The notes under the pieces: model-generated | The model's input: only the letters and a program-made list of their open reading frames with translations | The model's database searches: none | What the model was told of the DNA's origin: nothing | Shown here: positions 53,532-64,000 of the stretch, in pieces | Numbering within the stretch: the first letter of the stretch is position 1 | How the letters are laid out: the number at the start of each line of letters is the position of its first letter | Source: Sanguinoderma infundibulare | Taxonomy: Eukaryota; Basidiomycota; Agaricomycetes; Polyporales; Polyporaceae | Assembly: GCA_032821775.1 (NCBI GenBank) | Contig: JAVLRN010000020.1 | Span: forward strand, 1 to 64,000 | Reading direction: 5' to 3' | DNA: 64,000 nucleotides | Program-made: the position numbers and the translations under genes

Positions 53532-55558
53532 ATGGGGGACCTCCAGGCCGTCGTTCTCACTGGCGTGGCCATAGCCATCGCAATCTACGCCGTGCGGTGG
53601 TTCAATAATCCTATGAGTCCATCACACCGTTGTCACCACCACAGGTTCCTATTCGCTGACTCCTGACTGTCGAGCATAGCTACATTCCATCCCCACCCTC
53701 CCTTGTCTTATCTCACCGTGTGGCGCACTCTGCGCAACTGCAAGGAGGAACTCGAAGAAGGCTACAGAAAGGCACACCTTCTCTCTCCACGTATTCTGTG
53801 TGTGCATCTGCTCATGGGTCTATGCGCTAGTATCAGAATCAACGTTCAAGGTCGCCTTCCTGGGCCAATGGATGGTTATTGCCTCCAGGCGCAACATGGT
53901 CTAGGCGCTCACGGCACGTTCAGATGAGGACCTGTCCATGCGGCTTGGAATCCAAGAGGTGCGTGTCCGGTCGTGACTCGGCATCGCGAAGTCGGCTCCG
54001 AAGTGATGCGATGGGCGGAGCAGGTTATGAAGAGTATGCACGTCCTCGAGCCTAAAGTCATTTCGGACCAGTACCAAATTACTATTGTGAAGGAGAAGCT
54101 CACACGGATGCTTCCGGTCATCTTACCGGACGTCATAGACGAGGTAGTGCTGGCGGTCAGAGAACTCATCGTAACCAAGGACAATAATATCGTGATGTGA
54201 TCTTTAGTACAGTCGCGCGGACAAAACTGACATGATATGCGTGTGTTGCAGAATGGTCGAGTGTGCACGTTCTTCCTGCGATGCAGAAGGTCGTTGCTCG
54301 AGCGAGTAACCGAGTCTTTGTCGGACTTCCGTTATGTCCGCCGGCCTCGCGCGATTGAGAACGGGCGATGGCGATTGACCTGATCTGTACTAGGTCACAG
54401 TGAGGAGTACCTCGCTGTGGCCATCGGGTACGCTGTGAATGTTGTGCAGGTAGCCGCTGTCCTTTGTTGTTTCCCGGAGTTTGTCGGGCGGTGGGTAGTC
54501 CGTAACTCGGAGCGGAGTCTCGAAACATTGCTAATCTCAAATGTGCAGCGTCGTTGCCCCGTTCATCAGCAAAGTGAAACATGCCACAAGTAGCACTGTA
54601 TCCCATCTTCGGCTCCTCGTTGAAGAGCGGAAGAAAGCCTTGGCAGAATTCGGCGAAGGATGGAATGACAAACTGGTGGGTAGTGGTTCCTACCGAGCAC
54701 AAGTAACATCGTCGGTTGACTGACAGATCCCAGAATGACCTGCAGCTTATCCTGGAAAGAGCGATACAGAAAAGAGAATCAACGTTCGTCATTGCACAAC
54801 GACTTCTGGTGCTGAATTTCGCGGCTACCCACACTTTGACGAAAGTGAGTACTTGTTATCTTCACGTCTTTGACGCATGCTGTGACCGCGCGATGTGTTT
54901 TTCAGAATATCACCCACGTGCTCTATCATCTCAGGGAGAAGCCCGATCTTGTCGAGCAACTGCGGGAGGACACCGAGGCAAGTATTGCGGCCGACAACTA
55001 GACGAGCACCGCGATGGGCAACATGTGGAAGCTCGACAGTATATTACGGGAAACTCTGCGCTACCACGGTAGGGCGCTCTGCACATTACGCTCGACGACG
55101 GCACCCGGATCTCGAAGCTGACCCTTGTGTTCGCCGCGGCGTATCCGTGGCATCGTGACACCGTTGGCACCGGCTTGGAAAACACCGATACGTTCAACGC
55201 GTTTCGCTTCGCGCGCATGCGGCGTGAAGCGGGAGAGGCCTTGAGACACCAGTTTACGAGCACCTCCCCAGAGTTCGGCCATGGTCCTCATGCTTGGTAC
55301 GTCGCGATTTGCTTCGCTTTCCCCCGTCATGCCTCTCGGTGCGTAATATGCGTGGTTAACAACGACCTCGGCCCTGGCAGATACTTCGCATCAAACAAAC
55401 TGAAGGTGATCCTCGCATACATCGTTCTCAATTACGACATGAAGCTGGGCGGGGACGGGTTCGCGGCCCCCCCGGGCGTGTATCGTGGGCCCGGGGTTAG
55501 TGTTGCCCCTGCGCCGGATGGTCGAGTCCTTTTCAGGAAGCGCAAAGCGTCTATGTGA
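53532..55558 (+). pseudogene. Cytochrome P450 pseudogene (CYP5150-like)
   Basis: Pieces appear in normal P450 order: an N-terminal membrane anchor (MGDLQAVVLTGVAIAIAIYA), LSYLTVWRTLRNCKEELEEG, VISDQYQITIVKEKLTRMLP, VARASNRVFVGLPL, SVVAPFISKVKHATSSTVSH, VERKKALAEFGEGWNDKL-type text, the I-helix region LLVLNFAATHTLTKNITH, a K-helix region WKLDSILRETLRYH, and the heme loop FGHGPHACPGRYFA. Defects: an in-frame TAG at 54999-55001, where relatives have Trp before TKAAMG; and the intron that splits the heme-ligand Cys codon ends GG (55370-55371) instead of AG. Several exons upstream also do not join cleanly. Not expected to be functional. Confidence 0.85.
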
Positions 55559-56049
55559 ACGGTTCCGCGCTACATTCCGGGACACAGCTTCGCGCTAGGT
55601 ACGTCACAGGAAATGTGGTCGTTGCGGCGACACTGTGGCGAGTCATACGTAGGGAGAATGAGAGGCGGGACGGAAGGGTTCGGAAAGGCGGTACCCCGGA
55701 GTGGGGCAAATCTAAGCTGGCGAATATTCGACTTAGAGATATGACATGGATATTTGATGTTCCATTCGTTGCACGAGCCCAATCTGAGTTCTATTAAGCC
55801 AGATGGATATCACGAATGGTGAAGTCCGCCGTACTCGGAGAACGCCGCGGGGTCAAGGCGCTAATCCAACACGCTAAGCGCCAAGAAGGTCGCCAAGCGC
55901 TCACCGCGGGAAGTTCAACTTTCCGTTCAACTTTCATCAGCAGCAGCTGCCGAGCTGGTCGTCATCCAGCTATCTCCTCATCCAGAATTGTGGAATTTAA
56001 GTAAGTGAACAAACAATCACTTGGGGGCAGAAAAAACTGAAATAAAGCG
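55559..56049. other. Intergenic region upstream of the FunK1 kinase; no gene recognised
   Basis: 491 bp holding the probable promoter of the kinase gene. Confidence 0.5.
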
Positions 56050-58443
56050 ATGGGACAGACACTCAGCCTTTGGGGCGCTTCAACCACTGCACAACAGGTA
56101 TCCTCGACTGACATTCGAAACGGCATGGCAGAGAACATGCGCCAGGCATCGCTTGGATTTATGCTCAAAAGATACCTCAATGTTGGTGGCATTCCTACAG
56201 ATCGAGAGCTCGACGCTTTCCACTACGATCCCGATATCAAAACGGTGGCTGAAGGCGTAGACTTGGGGCGGAAAGTCGTGAGTGTGTTCACCATGCTAGC
56301 ATCTCCAATCTACATGACGTTGGGCAGTGCATGATGGGCCAGTCCGTGTCCGAGCACGGGGGAAACAGCATCCTTTTCCGAGACGTTTCTCTTCACCCGC
56401 AGATGGGCGGGAATGAGGACGATGGCTCGGATGATGACTGTGAGGAAGACGACAGCTCCAGGGGAAGCGTGTCCGTCGACGTCGCTATATATCGTAATGA
56501 CGACCGCACGCGGAAGATTCTCCTCTTCAACCCCGCCGAGTGTGTGGCTGCGACAAACACAAACGGGGAGGCTGGCACTGAAGTCCATCACGAGTGGATC
56601 GGCCGACCAGTGTGGAGCGAGACCGTCGTCTTTCTCCAGGCTGAAACCAACCACCACCGCTGCGCATTCGAATTCGACTCCCCCAACGAAGACGAGGATT
56701 CTGACGGCGATAGCTCTGATTCCGATTCTGAACACGACGTCCCCGATTATCGGGAACGGTTCCTGGAACGCATCGCACAGATCTTTGGTCGCCAGCACCG
56801 CACCCACCTCTTCGCCGTCTATGCATTCCGTGACCAGGCCCGCATCATCTTCGTCGACCGGTCGGGTGCCATCGTCTCCGAGCCATTCCGCTACGGTACT
56901 CGCGACCATCCGACTCTGCACATCTTCTTCTGGAAGATCGCGCGCATGACGGACAAGGAGCTCGGGTATGACGAGAGCGTGAGCCTCGCAACTGATGCTG
57001 ACGTAGAATCCATGCGCAAGTACGCTGCCAGCGCGTCCACCGAAAACTTGCGTACACAGGCGTACAACGCGCTTTCCTGGGACCCGAACGCGCGGGAGGG
57101 CCAGCAGCCCAAGTCGTTCGCATGGCCTATGTACAAGCTCGCGGTCGGCGACAAGACGGTCTTCGCTGGCCGCCCGACGTTCGCCAGTGGTTCGTTGTTC
57201 GGTCGGTGTACACGGGCATACGTCGTGTTCGAGAAGGTTGAAGAGGGTAGCAAGACGTCGTGGGGCCTCAGGTTGCTCAAGGACTCATGGCGGAGGAAGG
57301 ACGCCAAGGGTCGAATTCGTCCAGAGCACGAGGTCTACGAACGGCTGCGTGCCAACGACGTGCGGGACTACGTCTTGACCTGTCTCGCTGCGGGAGACGT
57401 GCTCGATGCTGATCGGTCGCCTCAGCTCACCAGGCTTCACGACCTCGTGGAAAGCGAGCACTACCCGGGTTGCCACTATCGGATCCTGCTCAAGGAAGTG
57501 TGCCGGCCCCTCACCGACTTCGAAGGTTTCCGGGAGCTCTCGGCGATCCTCAGGGATGCCTTTCAGGGTGTGTGTCCCTTTGAAAGTGTTTTACGTCCCG
57601 TGCTCGTGCTGACTAGCATTTTCAGGCCACAAGGAGGCTTGGGAGAAGGCCGGCGTTCTTCACCGGGACGTCAGCTTCAACAACATCCTCATCCACGAGT
57701 ACAAGGATGATAACGGGAAACTCGTGCGGAAGGGCATCCTCAGCGACTGGGATCTCTCGAAGTACAAGCAGGATATGGCAGCCGGGACCGGGCCCAGGGA
57801 ACCCGATCACACTGTGCGTCATATATTTCTGCTTCACCGTTGCAAGCGACTAATTTACAAGCATTAGGGCACATGGCCCTTCCGCTCTGCTGTGCTCGGA
57901 ATGTACCCCTGGAAGCCTTACGAACTCGCAGACGACGTCGAATCATTCATCCACGTTCACCACTACTCCGTCTTACGCTTCCACTACACAACGGCGACAG
58001 CCCAACTCAAAAGTATATTCGACAGCCACTTCGGATTCCATAACATCCGTCCTGCAGATGGTGCCCATTTCGGAGGCAAACAGAAGTTCGTTAACATGCT
58101 CTCGACAATCCCCTTCATCGACCCTACGAAGAACCGAAGCCTAGGAGAAATGCTCACGGCGCTCGCCAACATTTCCTCTGACCATTACGCCACCATCGAC
58201 GAAGCTGCATACAGTCGCGAGTACGACCCGGACTCGGATGACGAGGACGAGGAACCCCAGCCGTCTCTCTCCCCCTCCGACGGGCCGCTCAAGGATCACA
58301 AGGAGCTCTTGTCCCTCTTTGACAAGTTCGCCCGCGAGGGGTCTTGGAAGCCGAAAGACCGCCTGAAGAGAAGTAGGGAGGACCTGTTCAAGATGTATGG
58401 GCTGGCTTCTCGCAAGAACAATCAGCTTTCGTCATCTGGATGA
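56050..58443 (+). CDS. FunK1-type fungal protein kinase
   Basis: Four exons (56050-56277, 56343-57567, 57626-57813, 57868-58443) give 738 residues. The catalytic core contains VLHRDVSFNNILI (HRD-type loop with Asp and Asn), ILSDWDLSKY in place of the DFG region, and DDVESFIHV, the set that defines the multicellular-fungus-specific FunK1 family. The N-terminal 76 residues (MGQTLSLWGASTTAQQ, RYLNVGGIPTDRELDAF) and the acidic tracts EDDGSDDDCEEDDSS and EDEDSDGDSSDSDSEHD are typical extensions. After the stop, coding-like text continues in another frame (RDAEPTKTKKLKRADG to 58556), so the present C-terminus may result from a frameshift. Substrates are unknown. Confidence 0.88.
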
Positions 58444-59029
58444 AACGTTTTAGGGACGCTGAGCCTACGAAGACGAAGAAGCTCAAGAGGGCGGACGGTA
58501 CTGGACTGGGGTCACTCGCCGAGACTCCGGAGCCTAGCGCGGCCCAGGAGGAGTAGACTCGGTAGGATGGACTTGATGCTACGCGTTTCGTCGCCCGCTT
58601 CCTGCATCGTTGTTTTACGTATCGTCATAGAATATTTTGTCTTGTTTCAAGATGTGCGGGTGTCGTCACTATTTGACAAGTTGACTGGATATTACGCAGT
58701 ATCGCGGCCCCGAGTCCCACATGCGATACCTTAGCTGGCGATTCGACATTGCTTAACAGATAGGCTCAGCGTATACGCAATTCCTCTCACACGGTCGTCC
58801 GTTGAAGTCATGGACGATAGACAACGGTGGGCACGCGACACGACCCCTGAAAGTCTCTCAGTCAAGAGGGTAAGGCTTCATACAGTCATTGTGGTCGGAC
58901 TCTATGGTCATTAGACATATGCAAATACATGGCCAGGAAAGAAATGTACTTCATCCGCAACCTACTGCCGCTTCCGCGGAGGGATTCATCTATGACATAC
59001 CGACGAGAATGATAAACGAAGCACTCCAT
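58444..59029. other. 3' flank of the FunK1 kinase; no gene recognised
   Basis: Contains the frame-shifted remnant of the kinase tail to 58556, then unremarkable sequence. Confidence 0.5.
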
Positions 59030-59519
59030 TCAAGCCTTGCGCCTCATCGCCGGTGACATGGTCGCTGCCGTCTCAAGCGCAGACTCAAGACTGGCGCCAG
59101 CTTGAGGCCCCAATGATGCTTCCACATTGGCCGCAGCGATCGCCCCAACCCGTCTCCCCTCGCTCATCCGTACCTCCTCCCATGCAGCGATGGCTGCCTC
59201 CCGCTCCTCAACGCTCTTGCCGCCCGAAATCACCTCCACGAGTACCAGCCCCAACTCCAGAGCGTCAAGCATCGCCAGGTTCGCCGGCAGTCTGGCGAGC
59301 TATGGTTCTTCCTCTTCTACCGCGCTCTATTCGGACCGGACGAGGGTTCCAGGTTTCATGTTCGCGCGGTATAACCAGCGGTCGCCGGCGATCTGGGGAT
59401 GGTATCGACATCTCATGAATACTTGCACACATAAAGAGGAAACCCGACTTACATCGCTTCAGGTGCAGGACCAGGGTACTTCCCGGACTCTTAGGGCACG
59501 GCGTGAAGGACATGGTCGT
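59030..59519 (-). pseudogene. Decayed gene fragment of unknown family
   Basis: The minus strand reads MSFTPCPKSPGSTLVLHLKR, a GTAAGT donor, then CRYHPQIAGDRWLYRANMKP and, after two in-frame TAG codons, NLAMLDALELGLVLVEVISG through KSVEEREAAIAAWEEVR to a stop at 59030. The pattern is coding-like but interrupted, and no family was recognised. It ends about 6 bp before the TIR of the neighbouring element. Confidence 0.5.
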
Positions 59520-59771
59520 AGGTATTCAGTAGTAGGGACGCATCCCTAGTGGTGCTCATCCACTCTAGGGATGCATCCGAACACGGATGATGGATGCATC
59601 CGAACATGGATGATGGATGCATCCCTCTTACACGACTTACTGTGCATAATGGATGCATCCAATGATACACAGTAAGTCGAGTAGAACAGATGCATCCAGA
59701 CACAGCACCAATCTGCATGCTTGCTCGCATCACCACTACTCGCCCGAGCGTGCAATTGCCCAATCAATTAA

Positions 59772-59870
59772 TGGCTTTTAAAAAAGCAAGCGCAGGATTC
59801 GAACCCTCACAGTCACACTAAATAGTCACCACCAGTAACCACTGTGCCAACAGGACTTTACATTGCTTGC
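59772..59870 (-). ncRNA. tRNA-like sequence (pseudo-tRNA or SINE head)
   Basis: On the minus strand, TTGGCACAGTGGTTACTGG resembles an A box and GGGTTCGAATCCTGC contains a perfect B box (GGTTCGAATCC). A T-run follows (TGCTTTTTTAAAA), a possible Pol III terminator. The acceptor stem does not pair well. Confidence 0.55.
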
Positions 59871-60861
59871 ATTGGCTTACTCTATGTCATGAAATGCTGA
59901 GGGAAACATACATTTTCAGAGCCCGGATGGCTGTATAGTGTCCACGTAGCATTCCATTGGGTTATGGCTGCCTTCAGCTAGCTCCTGCGCTCTGAAATCC
60001 ATATCTTGGCGAGTTTCTGGTCGATTTTGGTCGATTTTGGCCTGTTTGAAAGCAGTATATTGCCTGATTCTAATGGGGTATAGTACATGATGATTGGTAA
60101 CCATTTGGGAGAGCTGTATGCGAAACATTAGGCACACAGGGGGGAGGAGAAAGGTACTGGAATACTGGCTGTTCTATCAATTGGACATAGGCATTATGGG
60201 ACTCATTGGAAAGCCCTGAATCATGGCTTTCAGATGAGGTATAGAAATCTGAGGGGACGCAATGTGGGACAGAGATATCTTAATGAGAATGTGATAAGCG
60301 CCAGAATACAGGACTCACCTTCCTGGAATCCATACAGGTGACACAGCAACCGCAAATAGAGGTTCCCATGCTCTGAAGACATGTATATATTGGTAGCAAC
60401 AAAAATGATGCAAATAGGAGGTCTCAATCCTGAGATATGCCCACCTGTCCTCCTGGTAGGAGGAGAGGGTCAGCATATCTCGGGAACGGATGGACAGATT
60501 TCTACGGTCAAGGCCTCGTTGGAACCGCATTACGAATGCGGTTCCAACGAGCCCTTTCGCGAACAGATACGTGCAGAATTGATCGTGATACATACCATTC
60601 TTTACCTACTTGAGGTGATCATTGTATCCCTGATAACCCAGTCAATAGCTCACTTGATAATACACTGTTGGATGCATTGGAAACACCTTAAAACCACGAA
60701 CAAAAAAGCCTAAAATGAATGAAATCAGATTAGTATTGACCTCAGAACAATCCCAAGAACCTCTGCTACATAGCGACCTTGCCTATAGGGAAGAAACATG
60801 GTCGGAGTGTTGGTTGGCTGACTTACACTCTATAGATTGATTGCTTACAATTGTGTAAAGG

Positions 60862-60948
60862 CATGTTAGTTCAACAGTTAGATGGACTGATGTACTTAAT
60901 GGATTGGTCGTGGTCGGCGGTTCAAACCCCAGTTGGTGCTTTTGGTCG
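60862..60948 (+). ncRNA. tRNA-like sequence, second module of the element
   Basis: TTAGTTCAACAGTTAGATGG resembles an A box, and GGCGGTTCAAACCCC about 45 bp later a B box. It faces the opposite way to the module at 59772, so the two converge from the element ends. Confidence 0.45.
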
Positions 60949-61056
60949 AAATATTGACTGTTTGATGGGCGCTTGCTGCAGATGCATCCATCATCCGTAT
61001 TCGGATGCATCCCTAGAGTGGATGAGCACCGCTAGGGATGCATCCGCCCTACTGAA

Positions 61057-62963
61057 GCTGCTCCATGGTCACACTAACCATGAAATCGGCCTGTTCTGCA
61101 GGGAACAGCCCTGGGCTATGGCTTCTGTATGTATGTGTCCACTGCTGATCAGGCCACAAGCGGATGTGGTTGCCCTTGTGGGAGATGGTGTGAGGCAGGG
61201 CTCCTGAGATCATCTTGTCCGCATTGAAAATCAGGATCTCTGCCCAATGCGAACCAGGAGACGATGAGCCCGACCCGGCATTAGTGGCCTTGGAGCACAG
61301 TCCGAGGATGACTGTGAGCCAAGGTTTCTTGAGGAGGAATTCAGTGCCCTTTCCAGAGTACTGAAAGATGAGCATCATCGGAGGCTCTCTGGTCCAGCTG
61401 GACTCGGTCGAAGTCAACTGTTCCAGTGTTCAGTCCTCGAGCTCGTGCTGTATGGTCTCCAGAGGAATGCGGAATGGGGGGGACATGGTGTTATTCAAAG
61501 GGATGTGGAAGTAGACCGGGTTCACCAAACCAGGTGGTGGACAATGCATGATGAATATCTTTTTCCGCCAAGGCACAACCTTTCGATCACCGAGGATGAT
61601 GGTGGATCCTCAAACCTCGACTAGCACAGTGCATCGGAGACTGCTGCATGTAGGATCCCATCCTCCAATGTGGTAGGTGGGATGTTTTGGATCGTTGGTG
61701 TAGAGACAAGGTGTCAAGAGTAATGCCAGAGTATGCTGGGTGTCCTGCACTCCATCCTCGTTAAGATAACAGCATAACACTCCAATGATTATGCGATCCA
61801 ACTCAACAACTTGCATTTTTGTTCGGCATCTGAAGGCCATGACTGAAAAGGTCGGGATAGTCAGAGGTGGAGAAGCTCAAGATCCCCACTTTGAGAGGGT
61901 GCTGCAGCCGCTTCGATGTGAGAATGTGTACTAATCAAATCAGAATAAGCAGATGTTCAACATCCACCATGCAGAAACAATGCACCTTGATGGTCTTCCC
62001 ATTCTTTGGAGCCATCATGGAAGAGTCAAATGTGACTCCAGAGCACCCATCGAAATCTGCTGGGGAGTGGGCAAACAGGCAAGCTGACGGTGTGTCATGT
62101 AGTTGTATGCAATCTATGGGGGAACAATGATCAGAAGTGTTGAATAGAGGCCTCACGCCACGGCAGTGACCACCACCACCACCACCACCCTCCCATGTGA
62201 AAAGTGAGGTGTCAGTCAAGGATTCCATGATCTTCTTCTGCAGTCACTGGAATGCATTCTTGTGCTCGCCATAAATCAATGGCATATGAATGTGGAAGAT
62301 GCCCATCAAGCAGTACACCTCGTCTTCCACCAGCATCGTCTCGTGGCCCATGGCCCAGGAGAAGCAACAGGCAATGCTGACATTAGATATGGGGATCTCC
62401 ATCCAGAGAATGGGAGCTGGTACCCTGGTGATCTCTTCCAATATATCTGCTAGGTCCACCTTTGCGCCGAGCTGCTCCCATTCCTTCAACAGGAAAATGA
62501 GGAACTCTGGGGCTATGAGCTCCTGCAGGGTCCAACTCCGCCAATGCCATTTGCTGTTGTGAAACTGCGAGTGGTCCTTGCCCAGTTCATTATGGCTGCC
62601 AGCAGGCACGTCTGCCAGATAGGCATAGCAGATGGCAGCGCAGGAATAATATTGGTACATGGAGTTGATCGCCTCCGAGAGCTCTGAGCTGCTACTCTTG
62701 TTGATGTAGCAAGTGTCATTCCAGATCCACTTGTAACCATGGTGCTCGGCAATGATGCAGGACTCACATATTTTGGCCGAGGTCCGATCGTGTGGGATCA
62801 TGCCATCTGCCTCGCATCTCTTGGTGAGGTTTTGCATTTTTTGAAAGGACCATTTGGTGGCATCCCAGACATGAGAGAGGATGGCGTAACCCTCATCACG
62901 TTGCACCTGACATAGGTCATTGAAGAAATGGAGTTCCGCTTGGTCTGTGCTGAGGAGCCACAT
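61057..62963 (-). pseudogene. HET-domain (heterokaryon incompatibility) protein, interrupted
   Basis: Starts MWLLSTDQAELHFF. The HET domain follows: YAILSHVWDATKWSFQKMQN, ICESCIIAEHHGYKWIWNDT, INKSSSSELSEAINSMYQYY, WHWRSWTLQELIAPEFLIFL and VEDEVYCLMGIFHIHMPLIY. At 62246-62244 the codon after NAFQ is TGA where relatives have Arg (CGA); the same frame continues LQKKIMESLTDTSLFTWEGG and FAHSPADFDGCSGV to 61935. Beyond that, coding-like patches (DGVQDTQHTLALLLTPC) continue with further stops to the edge of the TIR element. HET proteins trigger cell death on non-self fusion; this copy would make only the N-terminal about 239 residues unless the stop is read through. Confidence 0.82.
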
Positions 62964-63950
62964 AGACGGTCAAAGCGCACTGCGTTGAGAATGGATGTGA
63001 ATGTTTTAGGCACATCCATGTCCTGCATGATGACACCACTCACCAAAGGACCCAATCTTGAATCGAGAGGGGGGCAGCAGTAATGATTACATGTCTTGTC
63101 AGAGAGGGATGTTTGGAGGTAAGGAGTAACAATTGCAAAGAGGTGATGTGGGCACCTCACACCAGGATGCTGATCCTTGGGGCTGTGAGAAGCATGTCAT
63201 CAAGGCGGTGTGTTGCCAAATGGGAATTGCCCAAGCATATGTAAAGAAGAAATAAATCTACAGTACTTTACATAAAACACTGCCAGTCATGTGTCCATAA
63301 AAACCTATTTGTAACTATTTGTTCCATCAACAAATGGGGTGATTTATCATTTTGGAGAGACAGCTTATCTCTGTGTAACAATTCTTTGTGATTAATGATC
63401 ATGACATTACACATCACACTCCTCAGCTTGCATCTCCTGCCCAATCCACATCTCCCTCCATCCATCCCTTGCTGTTCCACTTGCTGCATCTTTTCTGAGC
63501 TACCTACACTGTCATCCTTTGCTCCAAGTCGACCCACTTTGTTCCCTACTGCCCCAATCTTTTTCATCAGCTCCAGTACAACAATTTTGCCCCAGTCACA
63601 ACAAGCTAGCACAATCTGGACACCGACAAGCTCATTCTGGACGTGAACGAGCCTGGCTGGTCCTGAGCATACCTGGTTGCGAGGGTTGGTTTTTGGCAAT
63701 AGAGAATGGATGGGATTGCATGGTGGTCAGCCACTGTTGGGATATATAAAGGTGTGTATTGTCCTCTTCTTCTTCAGTATTCCACATTCTTTCATTCTTT
63801 GTGCTTCCAGATTTTTCACTCCTTTATGCTGCCTCCTTCTTTCACTATCTTAATACAATTGCTCCTTCACAATTGTGGCTGGAAAATCCTGCCTGGGTTG
63901 GTATGTTTGCATCACATGTACGTTTTTCGACTACTGACTTATTTCAGATG
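62964..63950. other. Intergenic region, AT-richer, no gene recognised
   Basis: Includes the HET gene promoter side and pyrimidine-rich DNA from 63400 to 63900. GGGATATATAAAGG near 63739 is a good TATA-box candidate for a gene starting near the right edge. Confidence 0.5.
63738..63748 (+). promoter_or_regulatory. Candidate TATA box for the gene at the right edge
   Basis: ATATATAAAGG lies about 200 bp upstream of the first apparent exon and is followed by long CT-rich sequence, a common fungal promoter arrangement. Confidence 0.4.
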
Positions 63951-64000
63951 GTGCACGCAACCCCCCGCAGTTCTATGCCTCTCTCGAAGAGATCAACGCT
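63951..64000 (+). CDS. Probable exon of a gene running off the window
   Basis: After a polypyrimidine stretch and TTTCAG (63943-63948), the sequence reads DGARNPPQFYASLEEINA without interruption to the window end. An alternative frame starts with ATG at 63950. Too short to assign a family. Confidence 0.3.
   Translation, partial: MHATPRSSMPLSKRST

Larger units (their letters stand above)
59525..61056. mobile_element. Non-autonomous TIR element with tRNA-like modules (about 1.5 kb)
   Basis: Terminal inverted repeats of about 80 bp begin TTCAGTAG and share CGCATCCCTAG/GCATCCCTAG, GGTGCTCATCCACTCTAGGG and ATGCATCCGAA.ACGGATGATG. GATGCATCC occurs several more times just inside the left end. The interior is AT-richer than the surrounding genes and has no long reading frame or transposase. 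It abuts a gene fragment on each side. No clear target-site duplication was found. Confidence 0.7.

Overview
The window is one chromosome end of a filamentous basidiomycete, most likely an Agaricomycete (Polyporales-like). It opens with about 26 copies of the CCCTAA telomere repeat. Genes are GC-rich and cut by many 45-70 nt introns with GTRNGT donors. Several families are typical of this group: FunK1 kinase, DUF6533 seven-helix proteins, a CYP5150-like P450, MYND-finger proteins and a HET-domain protein. No bacterial or viral gene was recognised. All gene models were spliced by eye. Totals are given where the exon lengths sum to an intact reading frame.

Layout. (1) 1-6.5 kb is the subtelomere: telomere repeat, a short satellite array, a gene whose 3' end is lost into that satellite, then a modular repeat region made of five arrays of a 25-bp palindromic satellite separated by duplicated spacers. 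(2) 7.3-21.1 kb is a compact housekeeping block: glycine cleavage T protein, ALG5, an ETT1/Nro1-like protein, coronin, a PanE-like reductase and an FAD amine oxidase-type enzyme. (3) 21.4-27.2 kb is an accessory block with a broken MYND gene, a divergent pair of small genes (here called X and Y), an orphan DUF6533 tail and a DUF6533 gene. (4) 27.8-44.3 kb returns to core genes: a mitochondrial carrier, Abp1/drebrin-like, a Crz1-like C2H2 factor, an Agaricomycete-specific conserved protein and mitochondrial Hsp78. It is interrupted near 34.3-35.1 kb by an inverted, decayed third copy of the X/Y module. (5) 44.5-64 kb is accessory again: a TIR element carrying pieces of an eIF3g gene, a second DUF6533 gene, an intact MYND gene, second X/Y copies, a P450 pseudogene, a FunK1 kinase, a second TIR element with tRNA-like modules, a nonsense-interrupted HET gene and the probable start of another gene at the right edge.

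The strongest unusual signals are these. Both DUF6533 paralogs read through only if two 2-nt microexons are spliced at the same two positions. The X/Y block exists in three copies and two of them share a near-identical tract that looks like gene conversion. A roughly 1.1-kb TIR element has captured eIF3g RRM fragments and a tRNA-like unit. The gene nearest the telomere is cut off inside an intron by the satellite. Housekeeping genes are read with high confidence. The small X and Y genes and the telomere-proximal gene have no recognised function.
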